Part shown: one piece after another, positions 41,350 to 49,905 of the stretch
How positions within the stretch are numbered: position 1 is the first letter of the stretch
Layout: every line of letters starts with the position of its first letter
Origin: Actinoplanes xinjiangensis
GTDB lineage: Bacteria; Actinomycetota; Actinomycetes; Mycobacteriales; Micromonosporaceae
Direction: 5' to 3'
NCBI RefSeq assembly: GCF_003148685.1
Contig: NZ_QGGR01000003.1
Coordinates: 496,001-560,000 of the forward strand
DNA length: 64,000 nt
Position numbers and translations under genes: made by a program
The notes under the pieces: generated by a model
Databases searched by the model: none
Told to the model about the DNA's origin: nothing
Seen by the model: only the letters and a program-made list of their open reading frames with translations

Positions 41350-42090
41350 ATGAGAGGGCGCGCTCTGACGGCGGCCGTGGTGATGGTCGCCGGTTCGCTG
41401 GCGGCGACGGGCGTGACCGGTCACGGTGACGCGGCTGAGGCGGCGACCGTGAACCGGACCTTGCTCAGTGACGGCTTCTCCGGGGACCGCGGCGACCGGC
41501 CGGACGGCGACGTCTGGGCGGCCGCCGACGGTCGCCGGAGCGTCGCGGCGCTGGACGGTGAGGGCCGGCTGGCGCTGCACTCGGTGCTGCGCACCGGGGA
41601 GACCTTCCCCCAGGCGTACGGCCGTGCCGAGGCCCGGATCAAGGTCTGGCGACGCGACGGTGCCTGGCGGGCGCTCGGTGTGCTCGACGACGAGGGCCGG
41701 GTGCCGGCCGGCTCGGTGGAGACCCTGGACTCGGACCGGGTGGACGGCGACGACTTCCACACCTACACGATCGACTGGACGCCGACGACGCTGACCTGGT
41801 CGCTCGACGGCCGCAAGGTGCTGCGGTTCACCCGGGCGGAGAAGGGTGAGCCGCTGATGTTCGTCCTCAACCTGGCCTCCGGCGGGTACTACTCGAACGG
41901 CATGCTGGTCGACTGGGTGACGGTCCGGACGCCGGTGCAGGTGGACGCGGCGAAGTGGAAGGCGTTCACCGCCTACCGGGCCGGTCAGCTCGTCGAGTAC
42001 CGGAAGGTGGTCTACCGGGTCCGCGAGGCGCACACGTCCCTGCCCGGCTGGCAGCCGGACCTGGTGCCGGCGCTGTTCGGAAAGGCCTGA
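41350..42090 (+). CDS. Secreted GH16-like protein without catalytic motif, with chitin-binding module
   Basis: Exported protein of 246 residues. A signal peptide (about 1-35) leads to a beta-sandwich like GH16 endoglucanases: FPQAYGRAEARIKVW, then FHTYTIDWTPTTLTWSLDG, and later LMFVLNLASGG. The GH16 catalytic signature ExDxxE, expected between these two blocks, is absent; the place holds VETLDSDRVDGDD. The C terminus (about 200-246, FTAYRAGQLVEYRKVVYRVREAHTS) is a CBM5/12 chitin-binding fold. It may be a carbohydrate-binding protein rather than an enzyme. GGGGAGA precedes the ATG. Confidence 0.8.
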   Translation: MRGRALTAAVVMVAGSLAATGVTGHGDAAEAATVNRTLLSDGFSGDRGDRPDGDVWAAADGRRSVAALDGEGRLALHSVLRTGETFPQAYGRAEARIKVWRRDGAWRALGVLDDEGRVPAGSVETLDSDRVDGDDFHTYTIDWTPTTLTWSLDGRKVLRFTRAEKGEPLMFVLNLASGGYYSNGMLVDWVTVRTPVQVDAAKWKAFTAYRAGQLVEYRKVVYRVREAHTSLPGWQPDLVPALFGKA

Positions 42091-43326
42091 TCAGCCCGTC
42101 ACGGTGTACCGGTCGCCGTGGACCTCCCAGGTCAGCGGCGTGACCAGGTCCAGATTGCCGGCGTTCAGAAGGGCCCGCTGCGCGGTGTCGACGCGGCTGG
42201 TGTCGCTGTGTGCCGCCCCGGTGCGCATCTCGGCCGCCCGTGCGTCCAGGAAGGCCGCCAGGAACGCGATCTCGTCGCCGCCCTGCACCGGCGTCCGCTG
42301 CCGCGCCACCACCCGCTCGCGGATCGACCGCAGCCTGGAGATGCCGTGCATGAGGGCCGCGTCGTAATAGGCGAGCTGGCCGAGAGCGCGCAGCCCGTCG
42401 GCCTCGGCCAGGCGCACCGCCGGGAGGAAGTACATCCGGTCCCGGGCGTCCTCCTGGACCTTGCGGAACACCGGGTCGCCGGCCGCCGCCCGCCAGGCGC
42501 CCGGGAAGCCCGGGTCGAGGCCGTCGTGCGAGTCGGTGCCGTCCACGGCCCGCAGTGCCGGGAGATAGCCGGCCAGCACGTTGCCGGGCTTGCGGCGGGT
42601 GTAATCGGTGACCACGGCGAGCATGTCCGAGGTGCCCGAGCCGAACCCGACGATCCCGGCCGTGTAACCGCGGCCGTCGCGCAGATCCTCGATGTAGCCG
42701 TACTCCGACCGCCACTCCACGCTCGAGTTCTCGGCGCTGGAGACGATTTTGAGCGCGATCTCCTTCTTGGCGGCGGTGTTCAGGCCACCGGCGACCGGCG
42801 GAACCTCGGCGGTGGCGGCCGACGGGGCGGCGGGTGCGGCGCGGCCCGGCCCGTACGCCCGGACCTCCCACAGCGAGTAACCCTCCGGGGTGCCCCGCTG
42901 GGTGGCCAGCACGCGCAGGTGACGGGCCGTCGCGGAGAGACCGCGGACGTCGTCGACCTCACCGTCGCCGGTGGACGTGCGGTACAGGTCACGCCATGTC
43001 GCGCCGTCGTCGGACACCTGGAGGCGGTACGCCTTCGCGTACGCCCTGGCCCAGTGCAGGCGGACCCGGCGGACCTCCTGGGCCGTACCCAGATCGATCT
43101 GCACCCACTGGGTGCCGGGCCCGGCCGCGCCGCTGGACCACCGCGTGCCGGAATCGGTGTCGGTGGCGCCGGAGGCGGGCCACGCGATGCTCTCCGTGGC
43201 CGACGCCAGCACCGGACGATCGCCGGTGAGCACCACGTCGGACGAGGAGGCGCCGGCCGCCACCGAGACGGCCAGAGGCACGCACAGCACCGCAGCGATC
43301 CCGCCGCCCAGCACCACCGATCGCAT
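42091..43326 (-). CDS. Secreted GH46 chitosanase with F5/8C (CBM32) domain
   Basis: Exported chitosan hydrolase of 411 residues. A signal peptide (about 1-26) precedes a discoidin-type carbohydrate-binding domain (about 30-160), a Pro/Ala linker, and the GH46 domain from about 182. The acid Glu199 (SAENSS) and the base Asp217 (RDGRGYTAG) are 18 residues apart, as in Streptomyces N174 chitosanase. TAGCGT lies 6 bases before the ATG, suggesting a leaderless transcript. Its stop abuts that of the GH16-like gene, giving TGATCA at 42088-42093. Confidence 0.93.
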   Translation of the reverse strand: MRSVVLGGGIAAVLCVPLAVSVAAGASSSDVVLTGDRPVLASATESIAWPASGATDTDSGTRWSSGAAGPGTQWVQIDLGTAQEVRRVRLHWARAYAKAYRLQVSDDGATWRDLYRTSTGDGEVDDVRGLSATARHLRVLATQRGTPEGYSLWEVRAYGPGRAAPAAPSAATAEVPPVAGGLNTAAKKEIALKIVSSAENSSVEWRSEYGYIEDLRDGRGYTAGIVGFGSGTSDMLAVVTDYTRRKPGNVLAGYLPALRAVDGTDSHDGLDPGFPGAWRAAAGDPVFRKVQEDARDRMYFLPAVRLAEADGLRALGQLAYYDAALMHGISRLRSIRERVVARQRTPVQGGDEIAFLAAFLDARAAEMRTGAAHSDTSRVDTAQRALLNAGNLDLVTPLTWEVHGDRYTVTG

Positions 43327-43350
43327 GCGTCAACGCTAGGCCTGACGGCC

Positions 43351-43593
43351 TCAGCGACGCCTGCGCTTCCGGGAAATCAGCACCAGGACGATCACGATGA
43401 TCGCGATCACACCGAGGCAGCAGACGAGCCCGATGGTGCCGAAGCCGAATCCGCCCCGCCGGGATTTGCGGGCCGCCTCGACGACCAGTTGAGCAGTGCC
43501 GTTGTCCGCCGCCCAGGCCTGCGCCGGGACGAGCACGCCGAGAGTCAGGCCCACCAGGGCCGTGGTGAACCACATTCGAAGTCTTCGAGCCAT
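43351..43593 (-). CDS. Small exported membrane protein
   Basis: An 80-residue protein with a signal peptide (cleavage expected after AQAWA), a short extracytoplasmic part, a Gly/Phe-rich stretch and a C-terminal helix (about 54-75, FGTIGLVCCLGVIAIIVIV). It ends in a positive tail RKRRRR. The layout resembles a small type I or sortase-like anchored protein, but no LPxTG is present. Two further in-frame ATGs (43602, 43611) are possible starts. It lies divergent from malQ. No family recognised. Confidence 0.6.
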   Translation of the reverse strand: MARRLRMWFTTALVGLTLGVLVPAQAWAADNGTAQLVVEAARKSRRGGFGFGTIGLVCCLGVIAIIVIVLVLISRKRRRR

Positions 43594-43666
43594 GTCACCC
43601 ATGTGCCCCATGCTGACCGATGTACGCAATGGGTAGAGCATCGTGTACCAACGGGATGGGAGAGGC

Positions 43667-45661
43667 ATGGACGCGGATCTGGTGGCCCTGGCCGACGCGC
43701 ACGGAGTGGCCACACGGTATGAGAACTGGCAACGCCAGGAGACCGAGGTGGCGGCCGAGTCGGTGATCGGGGTGCTCGGCATGCTCGGCGTCGACGCGAG
43801 CACCCCGGCGGCGGTCCGGGCGTCGCTGGCCGAGGCCCGCCGCCGGGACAGTGGTGACCGGCTGCCCGGGACGATCGTGGTGCGGGCCGGGAGCGGGCGG
43901 GCGCTGCCGGGCCCGGCCGAGGTCACGCTGGAGGACGGCACGGTCCGGCGGCTGGACCGGCTTCCGCCGGATCTGCCGCTCGGCTGGCACCGGCTGCGGC
44001 GCGGGGACCAGGAGGTCACCCTGGTCGTGGTCCCGGAGCAGCTGCCCGAGCCGCCGGACACCTGGGGCTGGATGCTGCAGCTCTACACCCTGCATTCGGC
44101 CGGTTCGTGGGGCATGGGTGATCTCGGCGACCTGCGCGACTTCGTGTCCGGGTCGGCGGGGGCCGGCCTGGTGGTGCTGAACCCGTTGCACGCGATCACT
44201 CCGGTGGCGCCGGTGCCGGCGTCGCCGTACTCGCCGTCCAGCCGCCGCTTCGCCAATCTGCTCTATCTGCGGGTGACCGACACCGCGGAGTACCGGGGGG
44301 CCTCGTCCGAGCTCCGGGACAGGGTGGACGCCCTGCGGCCCGCGCCGGCCGCCGACGGCCTGATCGACTACAACGCGGTGTTCCGGGCCAAACTGGCGGC
44401 ACTCGAGCTGCTCTGGCCGCTGGCCGCGCCGGTGGACCTGGAGCGGGATCCGGGGCTGACCGACTTCGCACGGTTCTGCGTGCTCGCCGAGGAGCACGGG
44501 CCGGACTGGCGGCAGTGGCCGTCCGAGGTGCGCCGCCCCGACAGCCCGGCGGTGCGGGCGATGGACTCCGACCGGATCGCCTTCCACGTCTGGATCCAGG
44601 GGCTGCTGGAGGAGCAGTTCCAGGCCGCCGACCCCGGTGGTCTGCCGGTGGGGATCGTGTACGACCTGGCGGTGGCCGTGGAACCGTCCGGCGCCGACGG
44701 GTGGCTGCTCCAGGACGTGCTGGCGATGGAGGCGCGCACCGGGGCACCGCCGGACGCCTTCAACCAGCTGGGCCAGGAGTGGGGTGGCGTGGCGTGGCGA
44801 CCGGACCGGTTGATCGAGACGGGCTACGCCGCGTACCGGGACATGCTGCGCCGGATCTTCCGGTACGCCCGGGGGCTGCGCGTCGACCACGTGGCCGGGC
44901 TCTGGCGACTGTGGTGGGTGCCGGCCGGGCTGGGGCCGGCGAACGGGACGTACGTCCACTACGACCCGGAGGCGATGCTGGGGATCCTGGCGCTGGAGGC
45001 GTACCGGGCCGGGGCCGTGGTGATCGGCGAGGACCTGGGCACGGTGATGCCGGTGGTGACCGAGGGCCTGCAACGGACCAACATGCTGGGTTCGGCGGTG
45101 CTCTGGTTCACCCGGGACGACGAGGGCGGCTACCGTCCGTCGGCCGGCTATCCGCGCAACGCGCTGGCCAGTGTCTCCACCCATGACCTGCCGACCGCGG
45201 CCGGGTTCCTGGCCGGGGAGCAGGTCGAGGTGCGCGCCGCGCTGGGCCAGCTGGCCGGGCCGGTGGAGCAGGAGCGGGAGTCCTGGCGGGCGGACCGGGC
45301 GCTGCTGCTGGAGCGGCTGCGCGCGGAAGGCCTCATCGGCGCCGATCCCGCCGACGAGGACGTGGTGGTGGCGATGCACGAGTTCCTGGCCGGCACCCCG
45401 TGCCGGCTGGTGACCGCGTCCCTGCACGACGTCCTGCTGGAGCGTCGCCAGCCGAATCTGCCGGGCACCTTCGACGAGTACCCGAACTGGCGCATCCCGC
45501 TCGGCCGGGACCTGACCGAGGTGGTGGCCGATCCGCTGTTCCGCAAGGTCGCCGGGATCCTCGGCAACCGGCCGCAACCGCTGCCCGGGCGGCACCCGGG
45601 AGCGGCGGGACCGGATCAGATCGCCAGCGGTGCCGGCGGCGGGTCGTCGTCCAGCGCGTAG
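43667..45661 (+). CDS. malQ: 4-alpha-glucanotransferase (amylomaltase)
   Basis: GH77 enzyme that transfers alpha-1,4-glucan chains in maltodextrin and glycogen metabolism, 664 residues. The catalytic nucleophile is in LRVDHVAGLW, the acid/base in IGEDLGTV and the third acid in STHDLPT. An N-terminal extension (about 1-140), typical of actinobacterial MalQ, precedes the barrel. GGGAGAGG is just before the ATG at 43667. The Gly/Ser tail overlaps the convergent downstream gene by 46 bases. Confidence 0.94.
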   Translation: MDADLVALADAHGVATRYENWQRQETEVAAESVIGVLGMLGVDASTPAAVRASLAEARRRDSGDRLPGTIVVRAGSGRALPGPAEVTLEDGTVRRLDRLPPDLPLGWHRLRRGDQEVTLVVVPEQLPEPPDTWGWMLQLYTLHSAGSWGMGDLGDLRDFVSGSAGAGLVVLNPLHAITPVAPVPASPYSPSSRRFANLLYLRVTDTAEYRGASSELRDRVDALRPAPAADGLIDYNAVFRAKLAALELLWPLAAPVDLERDPGLTDFARFCVLAEEHGPDWRQWPSEVRRPDSPAVRAMDSDRIAFHVWIQGLLEEQFQAADPGGLPVGIVYDLAVAVEPSGADGWLLQDVLAMEARTGAPPDAFNQLGQEWGGVAWRPDRLIETGYAAYRDMLRRIFRYARGLRVDHVAGLWRLWWVPAGLGPANGTYVHYDPEAMLGILALEAYRAGAVVIGEDLGTVMPVVTEGLQRTNMLGSAVLWFTRDDEGGYRPSAGYPRNALASVSTHDLPTAAGFLAGEQVEVRAALGQLAGPVEQERESWRADRALLLERLRAEGLIGADPADEDVVVAMHEFLAGTPCRLVTASLHDVLLERRQPNLPGTFDEYPNWRIPLGRDLTEVVADPLFRKVAGILGNRPQPLPGRHPGAAGPDQIASGAGGGSSSSA

Positions 45662-45948
45662 AGCATCGGGTGCAACGGCAGGTAGGTGTGCGGTTCCCGG
45701 CAGCGCGCCGGGGGCAGCAGTGAGGAGCGGTGATCCGGGTGCTCGTGGCAGTGCCGCAACGCCCGGGTCACCGCGTCCTCGTGGTGCCGCCCGCCGCCGT
45801 ACTCGCCACAGCCGGAGCAGTCCCACCGCCAGAACGGCGCGCCCTCGTCGGACGTGTGGCGCCGGATCCGCAGGGGCGGGCCGGCCGGGTCGACCCGCGG
45901 GGGCTGCCGCTGTGCGCCGATGACCTCGGCAAGCGAGTTGCTGGACAT
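45616..45948 (-). CDS. Hypothetical protein overlapping malQ
   Basis: A 110-residue protein with WDCSGCGEYGGGRHHEDAV, a CxxC plus His pattern suggesting metal binding, and further Cys/His residues (HCHEHPDH). No family is recognised. The ATG at 45948 is the best start in frame. The last 46 bases overlap the malQ 3' end on the opposite strand. It is probably real, because the Cys/His pattern looks constrained, but confidence is moderate. Confidence 0.5.
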   Translation of the reverse strand: MSSNSLAEVIGAQRQPPRVDPAGPPLRIRRHTSDEGAPFWRWDCSGCGEYGGGRHHEDAVTRALRHCHEHPDHRSSLLPPARCREPHTYLPLHPMLYALDDDPPPAPLAI

Positions 45949-46010
45949 GAGAGTCAGTGTGGAACGCACCGTTCGTGACTTATACCTGTTTTGACGGAAT
46001 ATCGCCGCTT

Positions 46011-47264
46011 TCAGCGTGCGGTGACGATTCCCAGGCTCGACGCGGTCACCCCCGGGAAGACGCCCGCCAGATCGCCGACGCCACAGCGGGCGCGCAGGAT
46101 CTCCCCGATCACCGCCCGGTAGTCGGTGGTCACGGCCAGGTCGCCGTCACGCAGCTGCGCCGTGGCCAGGCCGGGCCATCGTCCGTACACCTTGCCGCCC
46201 TTGACCGCACCGCCGAGCACGAACATGGCGTTGCCGTAACCGTGGTCCAGCCCGCCGGAGCCGTTCTGCGTGACCCGCCGGCCGAACTCGCTGATGGTGA
46301 TCAGCGTGACCCGGCGCAGCCCGTCCGGGCCGAGGTCGGCGGCGAAGGCGGCGAGCGCCGAGGCGAGCGCCTTGAGCTGGTCGAACATCCGCCGGCCGGC
46401 GACCGCCGGGCCCAGGTTCTCGTGCATGTCCCAGTCGCCGGAGTCGACGGTCGCGCTCATCAGCCCGGTCCCCGATTTGATCAGCCGGGCCACGTCCCGC
46501 AGCGCGGCGCCCAGATCGGTGCCCGGATAGACCGCCCCGTTGGCCGGCTGGTATCCGGCGGCCCGCATCTGCGCGGTCTTCTGGAGCGCGCCGTTCAACT
46601 GCCCGGCGGTCTGCCGGAGCGCGGCCGGCGCGCTCTCGTAGATCTTCGCCATCGTCGCCGCGATCGGCCGGCCGGCCTGCTCACCGGTGAGCACCGTCTT
46701 GTCGATCGAGGTGATGCCCAGGTAGGGCGCCGGACCGGCGAGCACCCGGGCCGGCATCGCGGTGCCCATCGCGACCGCCCGCATCGGATCGGTGGAGCCG
46801 GTGAGACCGAGCATCCGGTTCAGCCAGCCGGTGCGGATCGAGGTGCCGGGCGCGGCCCGTTCCAGATCCTCCATGGCCGAGAAATGCGACCGGTTCGGCG
46901 CCGGCTGCCCCACCGCCTGGATCGCGGCCAACTGGCCGCCGGTCCAATACGGCAGCAGCGGCGACAGCGCCGGATGCAGACCGAAGAAGGATCCACCCCC
47001 GATCAATTGCGTTTTCGGTACGGCGATCGAGGGCCGGGCCGCGTAATAGGCGGCGTCGCCCGCCGGAACCACGGCGGACAGCCCGTCGAAGCCACCTCGC
47101 AGTGACAGCAGCACGAGGACATCCCCGGCATACGCCGGATCGGCGGCGAACGCGAGACTCGTGTCGAGGGTCGCACCGGCCAGCCCGGCCAGGGCGCCGG
47201 CCAGCACACTCCGCCGCTTCAGCAGGGTTCGCTGGTTGTCCGCACAGCCACACAACTCCGTCAT
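46011..47264 (-). CDS. DUF1501 secreted protein (sulfatase-like fold)
   Basis: Exported protein of 417 residues. The N terminus LLKRRSVLAGALAG has a twin-Arg and a hydrophobic core, so export by Tat is likely. The family signs are VLLSLRGGFDGLS near the start of the mature part, SHFSAMEDLERA and ITISEFGRRVTQNGSGGLDHG, the last with probable metal ligands. DUF1501 proteins are nearly always paired with DUF1800 proteins, as here. GAGGTG precedes the ATG at 47264; a GTG at 47270 overlaps the upstream stop. Function unknown. Confidence 0.9.
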   Translation of the reverse strand: MTELCGCADNQRTLLKRRSVLAGALAGLAGATLDTSLAFAADPAYAGDVLVLLSLRGGFDGLSAVVPAGDAAYYAARPSIAVPKTQLIGGGSFFGLHPALSPLLPYWTGGQLAAIQAVGQPAPNRSHFSAMEDLERAAPGTSIRTGWLNRMLGLTGSTDPMRAVAMGTAMPARVLAGPAPYLGITSIDKTVLTGEQAGRPIAATMAKIYESAPAALRQTAGQLNGALQKTAQMRAAGYQPANGAVYPGTDLGAALRDVARLIKSGTGLMSATVDSGDWDMHENLGPAVAGRRMFDQLKALASALAAFAADLGPDGLRRVTLITISEFGRRVTQNGSGGLDHGYGNAMFVLGGAVKGGKVYGRWPGLATAQLRDGDLAVTTDYRAVIGEILRARCGVGDLAGVFPGVTASSLGIVTAR

Positions 47265-47266
47265 GA

Positions 47267-48811
47267 TCACCTCAACGCGAAGGACGGGGAGTTCAGCAGC
47301 ATCCCCATCAGATACGGATACATCCAGCCGGCCGCCGGGTCGTTCACCTTGAGCGGCGACGCCGGGGTCTTGCCGTAGAACTGGGCCAGCGCGGCGGTCT
47401 GCGCGGCGGGCGGCACGACCCCGAGCAGCCGGGTCGCGGTCCTCTCGATCAGCGCGCCGTACGTGGCGGGCAGCGCCCCCACCATCCCGGTCAGCAGGTT
47501 CGCCGGCCGGACCAGCGTCTCCGGCCACCATCCGGCCGCGATGGACAGGTGGAAGTTCCACCGCACCAGCAGTCCGGACGGCGAGGCCCAGGCGGCCGCC
47601 ACATCCGGGTAGCCGTTCGGCGGCCCCCAGAACAGCGGGGCCTGCCCGGCGTCGCGCGCCATCCAGTACAGGCTCTCCAGAAACTTCGTCCCGGTGGCCG
47701 CCGGCCCGTAGCCCAGCGTGCGCACCGTCGCGGCCAGGTCCTCGAGCGGGGTGCGGGTCTTGGCCCCGATCGAGGCGGCGAACTCCGCGGAGGTGAACAG
47801 CGCCCGCAGCACCGGCACGATCGCCGTCCGGTTGTCCAGATAGACCTTGATCAGCGTGGTGATCAGCGACGCCGGCGGCTCGTCGGCGACGAACCGCACG
47901 CACAGCTTGGTGACGATCCGGCGGGCCGTCGCCTGGTGCATGGCCAGGTAGTCGAGCAGCTCCAGGGCGGCCGCCTCACCACCGGCCGTGGTGGCGTTGG
48001 CGTGCTGGAACGCCAGCACCCGGATCGCGCCGGTGGCGTGTCTCGCCGCGTCGTACCGGTACTTCCCGGTGCCGTTGTCCACCGTCAGGCCGGTGAGCAG
48101 CCGGGCGGCGTTCTTGACGTCCGCCTCGGTGTAGGCCAGCCCCACGGTGTGCAGCTCCAGCAGCTCCCGCCCGTAGTTCTCGTTCGGGGCGTCCTTGCCG
48201 GAGAACCGGTTGTCCAGGTACGTCAGCATCGCCGGGTGCCGGGCCGAGGCCTTGAGCAGACCGGCGAACGTCCCGAGGGCGTGCTGACGGATCATCGTGT
48301 CGTAGTCGATCCGGCTGTCCCAGACGTCACCCTGCGGGCACGTCACGTTGAGGTGGTTGCTCCAGAAGTCGGTCATCACCTCGAGGAGCTGCCGCTCGCT
48401 CCAGATCGCCCGGGCGATGGCGGCCCAGCCGAGCTGCCACATCGGGTCCCAGCTGTACTGCTTGAGCGTCCCGGCGGACACCCGGGAGCGGATCTCGGCG
48501 ATGGAGAGGCGGGCCAGCGGCAGCCGGGCGACCACGCCGTCGGCCACCGGGTCGGGAATAGCCGCCGGGTTGAGCTGCCGGTCCAGCCACGCCGCGGCAC
48601 CCAGCCTGCGGATCTCGGCGATCGAGGCCGGGCTCGGCCCGTAGGTGGCCCGGCGCAGCAGGTGCAGCAGCGGGTCGGTGGGCACGAGACCGGCCGGGGA
48701 CGGCTCGGCGGCCGCGGCGGGCGTGCCGGCGGTCAGGGCGACCGCGGCGCCGGCGGCGGCGATCCCGCCGACCACACCGCGCCGCGTCATCATCTGCGGG
48801 AGGGCACTCAC
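47267..48811 (-). CDS. DUF1800 secreted protein
   Basis: Exported protein of 514 residues with a Tat-type start (MTRRGVVGGIAAAG). Conserved blocks are HLLRRATYGPSP, MTDFWSNHLNV, ENYGRELLELHTVG and ADVKNAARLLTG. The stop is 2 bases before the DUF1501 ATG, so the pair is co-expressed. In other bacteria the pair occurs in operons for surface or extracellular assembly, but the biochemistry is not established. It begins at GTG 48811 and is divergent from the methyltransferase-like gene. Confidence 0.9.
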   Translation of the reverse strand: MSALPQMMTRRGVVGGIAAAGAAVALTAGTPAAAAEPSPAGLVPTDPLLHLLRRATYGPSPASIAEIRRLGAAAWLDRQLNPAAIPDPVADGVVARLPLARLSIAEIRSRVSAGTLKQYSWDPMWQLGWAAIARAIWSERQLLEVMTDFWSNHLNVTCPQGDVWDSRIDYDTMIRQHALGTFAGLLKASARHPAMLTYLDNRFSGKDAPNENYGRELLELHTVGLAYTEADVKNAARLLTGLTVDNGTGKYRYDAARHATGAIRVLAFQHANATTAGGEAAALELLDYLAMHQATARRIVTKLCVRFVADEPPASLITTLIKVYLDNRTAIVPVLRALFTSAEFAASIGAKTRTPLEDLAATVRTLGYGPAATGTKFLESLYWMARDAGQAPLFWGPPNGYPDVAAAWASPSGLLVRWNFHLSIAAGWWPETLVRPANLLTGMVGALPATYGALIERTATRLLGVVPPAAQTAALAQFYGKTPASPLKVNDPAAGWMYPYLMGMLLNSPSFALR

Positions 48812-48893
48812 GGGGATAAACGTCGGAAGTTTCCGGTGTCACTTGTGCGTTCCCGCGCCGCTGCTCCCGATTCGCTACCTGGATACTGGCCCG

Positions 48894-49745
48894 ATGGCAC
48901 AGCGCAGGGCGTCACGGAGGCGGGTGGAGACGGTCGCCTCGGGCGTCGCGGAGCTGGTTCCCGACCCCGATCGCGACACCGCCTGGACGCTGCTGCTCGA
49001 CGGGGCACCGCAGTCGCACGTCGACCTCGCCGACCCCACCCACCTGGAGTTCGAGTACGTACGGCGGATGGCCGCCGCGATCGACCTGGCGGCCCCGGCG
49101 GGCCGCCCGCTGCGTGTGCTGCATCTGGGCGGCGGTGCGCTCACCCTGCCGCGGTATGTCGCGGTCACCCGGCCCGGCTCGGCGCAGCGGGTGGTCGAGA
49201 TCGACGGTCCGCTCGTCGAACTGGTCCGGCAGGCGCTGCCGCTGCCGGCCGCCGCCAACATCCGGGTACGCGTCGCCGACGCCCGTGCCGCGGTCGAGGG
49301 CATGCGCGACGCCGGGTACGACGTGGTGGTCCTGGACGTGTTCGCCGGCGCCCGCACCCCGGCGCATCTGGCGTCGGCCGAGTTCGCCGAGCAGGTGGCC
49401 CGGGTGCTGGACCCGGCGGGCCGGCTGATCGCGAACGTCGCCGACGGCCCGCCGCTGCGGTACGCCCGCGCCCAGGTGGCCACGATCCGGGCCGCACTGC
49501 CGGAGGCGTGTCTGGTGGCGGACTCGGCGGTGCTGCGCGGGCGGCGTTTCGGCAATCTGGTGGTGGTCGCCGGGCGTACCCCTCCGCCGGTCGCCGAATT
49601 GTCCCGCCGGGCCGCCGGTGACTGGTTCCCCGGGCGGGTCGAGACCGATCTGGATCGCTTCAGCGGTGGAGCGTCTCCCGTTCCGGACGCCACGGCGGTA
49701 CCCTCTCCCCTACCGCCCGAAGGCCTCTTCGGTAACCGTAAGTAA
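48894..49745 (+). CDS. Spermidine synthase-like / class I methyltransferase fold protein
   Basis: Rossmann-fold protein of 283 residues: VLHLGGGALTLPRYVA (nucleotide-binding loop), RVVEIDGPLVELV (acidic ribose contact) and YDVVVLDVFAGARTP. This resembles spermidine synthase or its methyltransferase-like relatives (fused forms are common in actinobacteria). The Asp-Tyr gatekeeper set of true spermidine synthases is not evident, so polyamine synthesis is not claimed. GATACT lies 6 bases before the ATG and there is no Shine-Dalgarno. Confidence 0.78.
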   Translation: MAQRRASRRRVETVASGVAELVPDPDRDTAWTLLLDGAPQSHVDLADPTHLEFEYVRRMAAAIDLAAPAGRPLRVLHLGGGALTLPRYVAVTRPGSAQRVVEIDGPLVELVRQALPLPAAANIRVRVADARAAVEGMRDAGYDVVVLDVFAGARTPAHLASAEFAEQVARVLDPAGRLIANVADGPPLRYARAQVATIRAALPEACLVADSAVLRGRRFGNLVVVAGRTPPPVAELSRRAAGDWFPGRVETDLDRFSGGASPVPDATAVPSPLPPEGLFGNRK

Positions 49746-49905
49746 TCGCAGGGTCGGCCGTTGGTGTATCCCTGGTCACCGTCCTGTGTCGATTTCGCGA
49801 GTTCCGGTGTGATTCACGCCCGGTGACTGGCGACACCGCCGGTACCCGGTTGTAATCGTTGCGGCCGCTGTTCACGAGATCGCGGCAGGCACGGGGAAGG
49901 CAACC

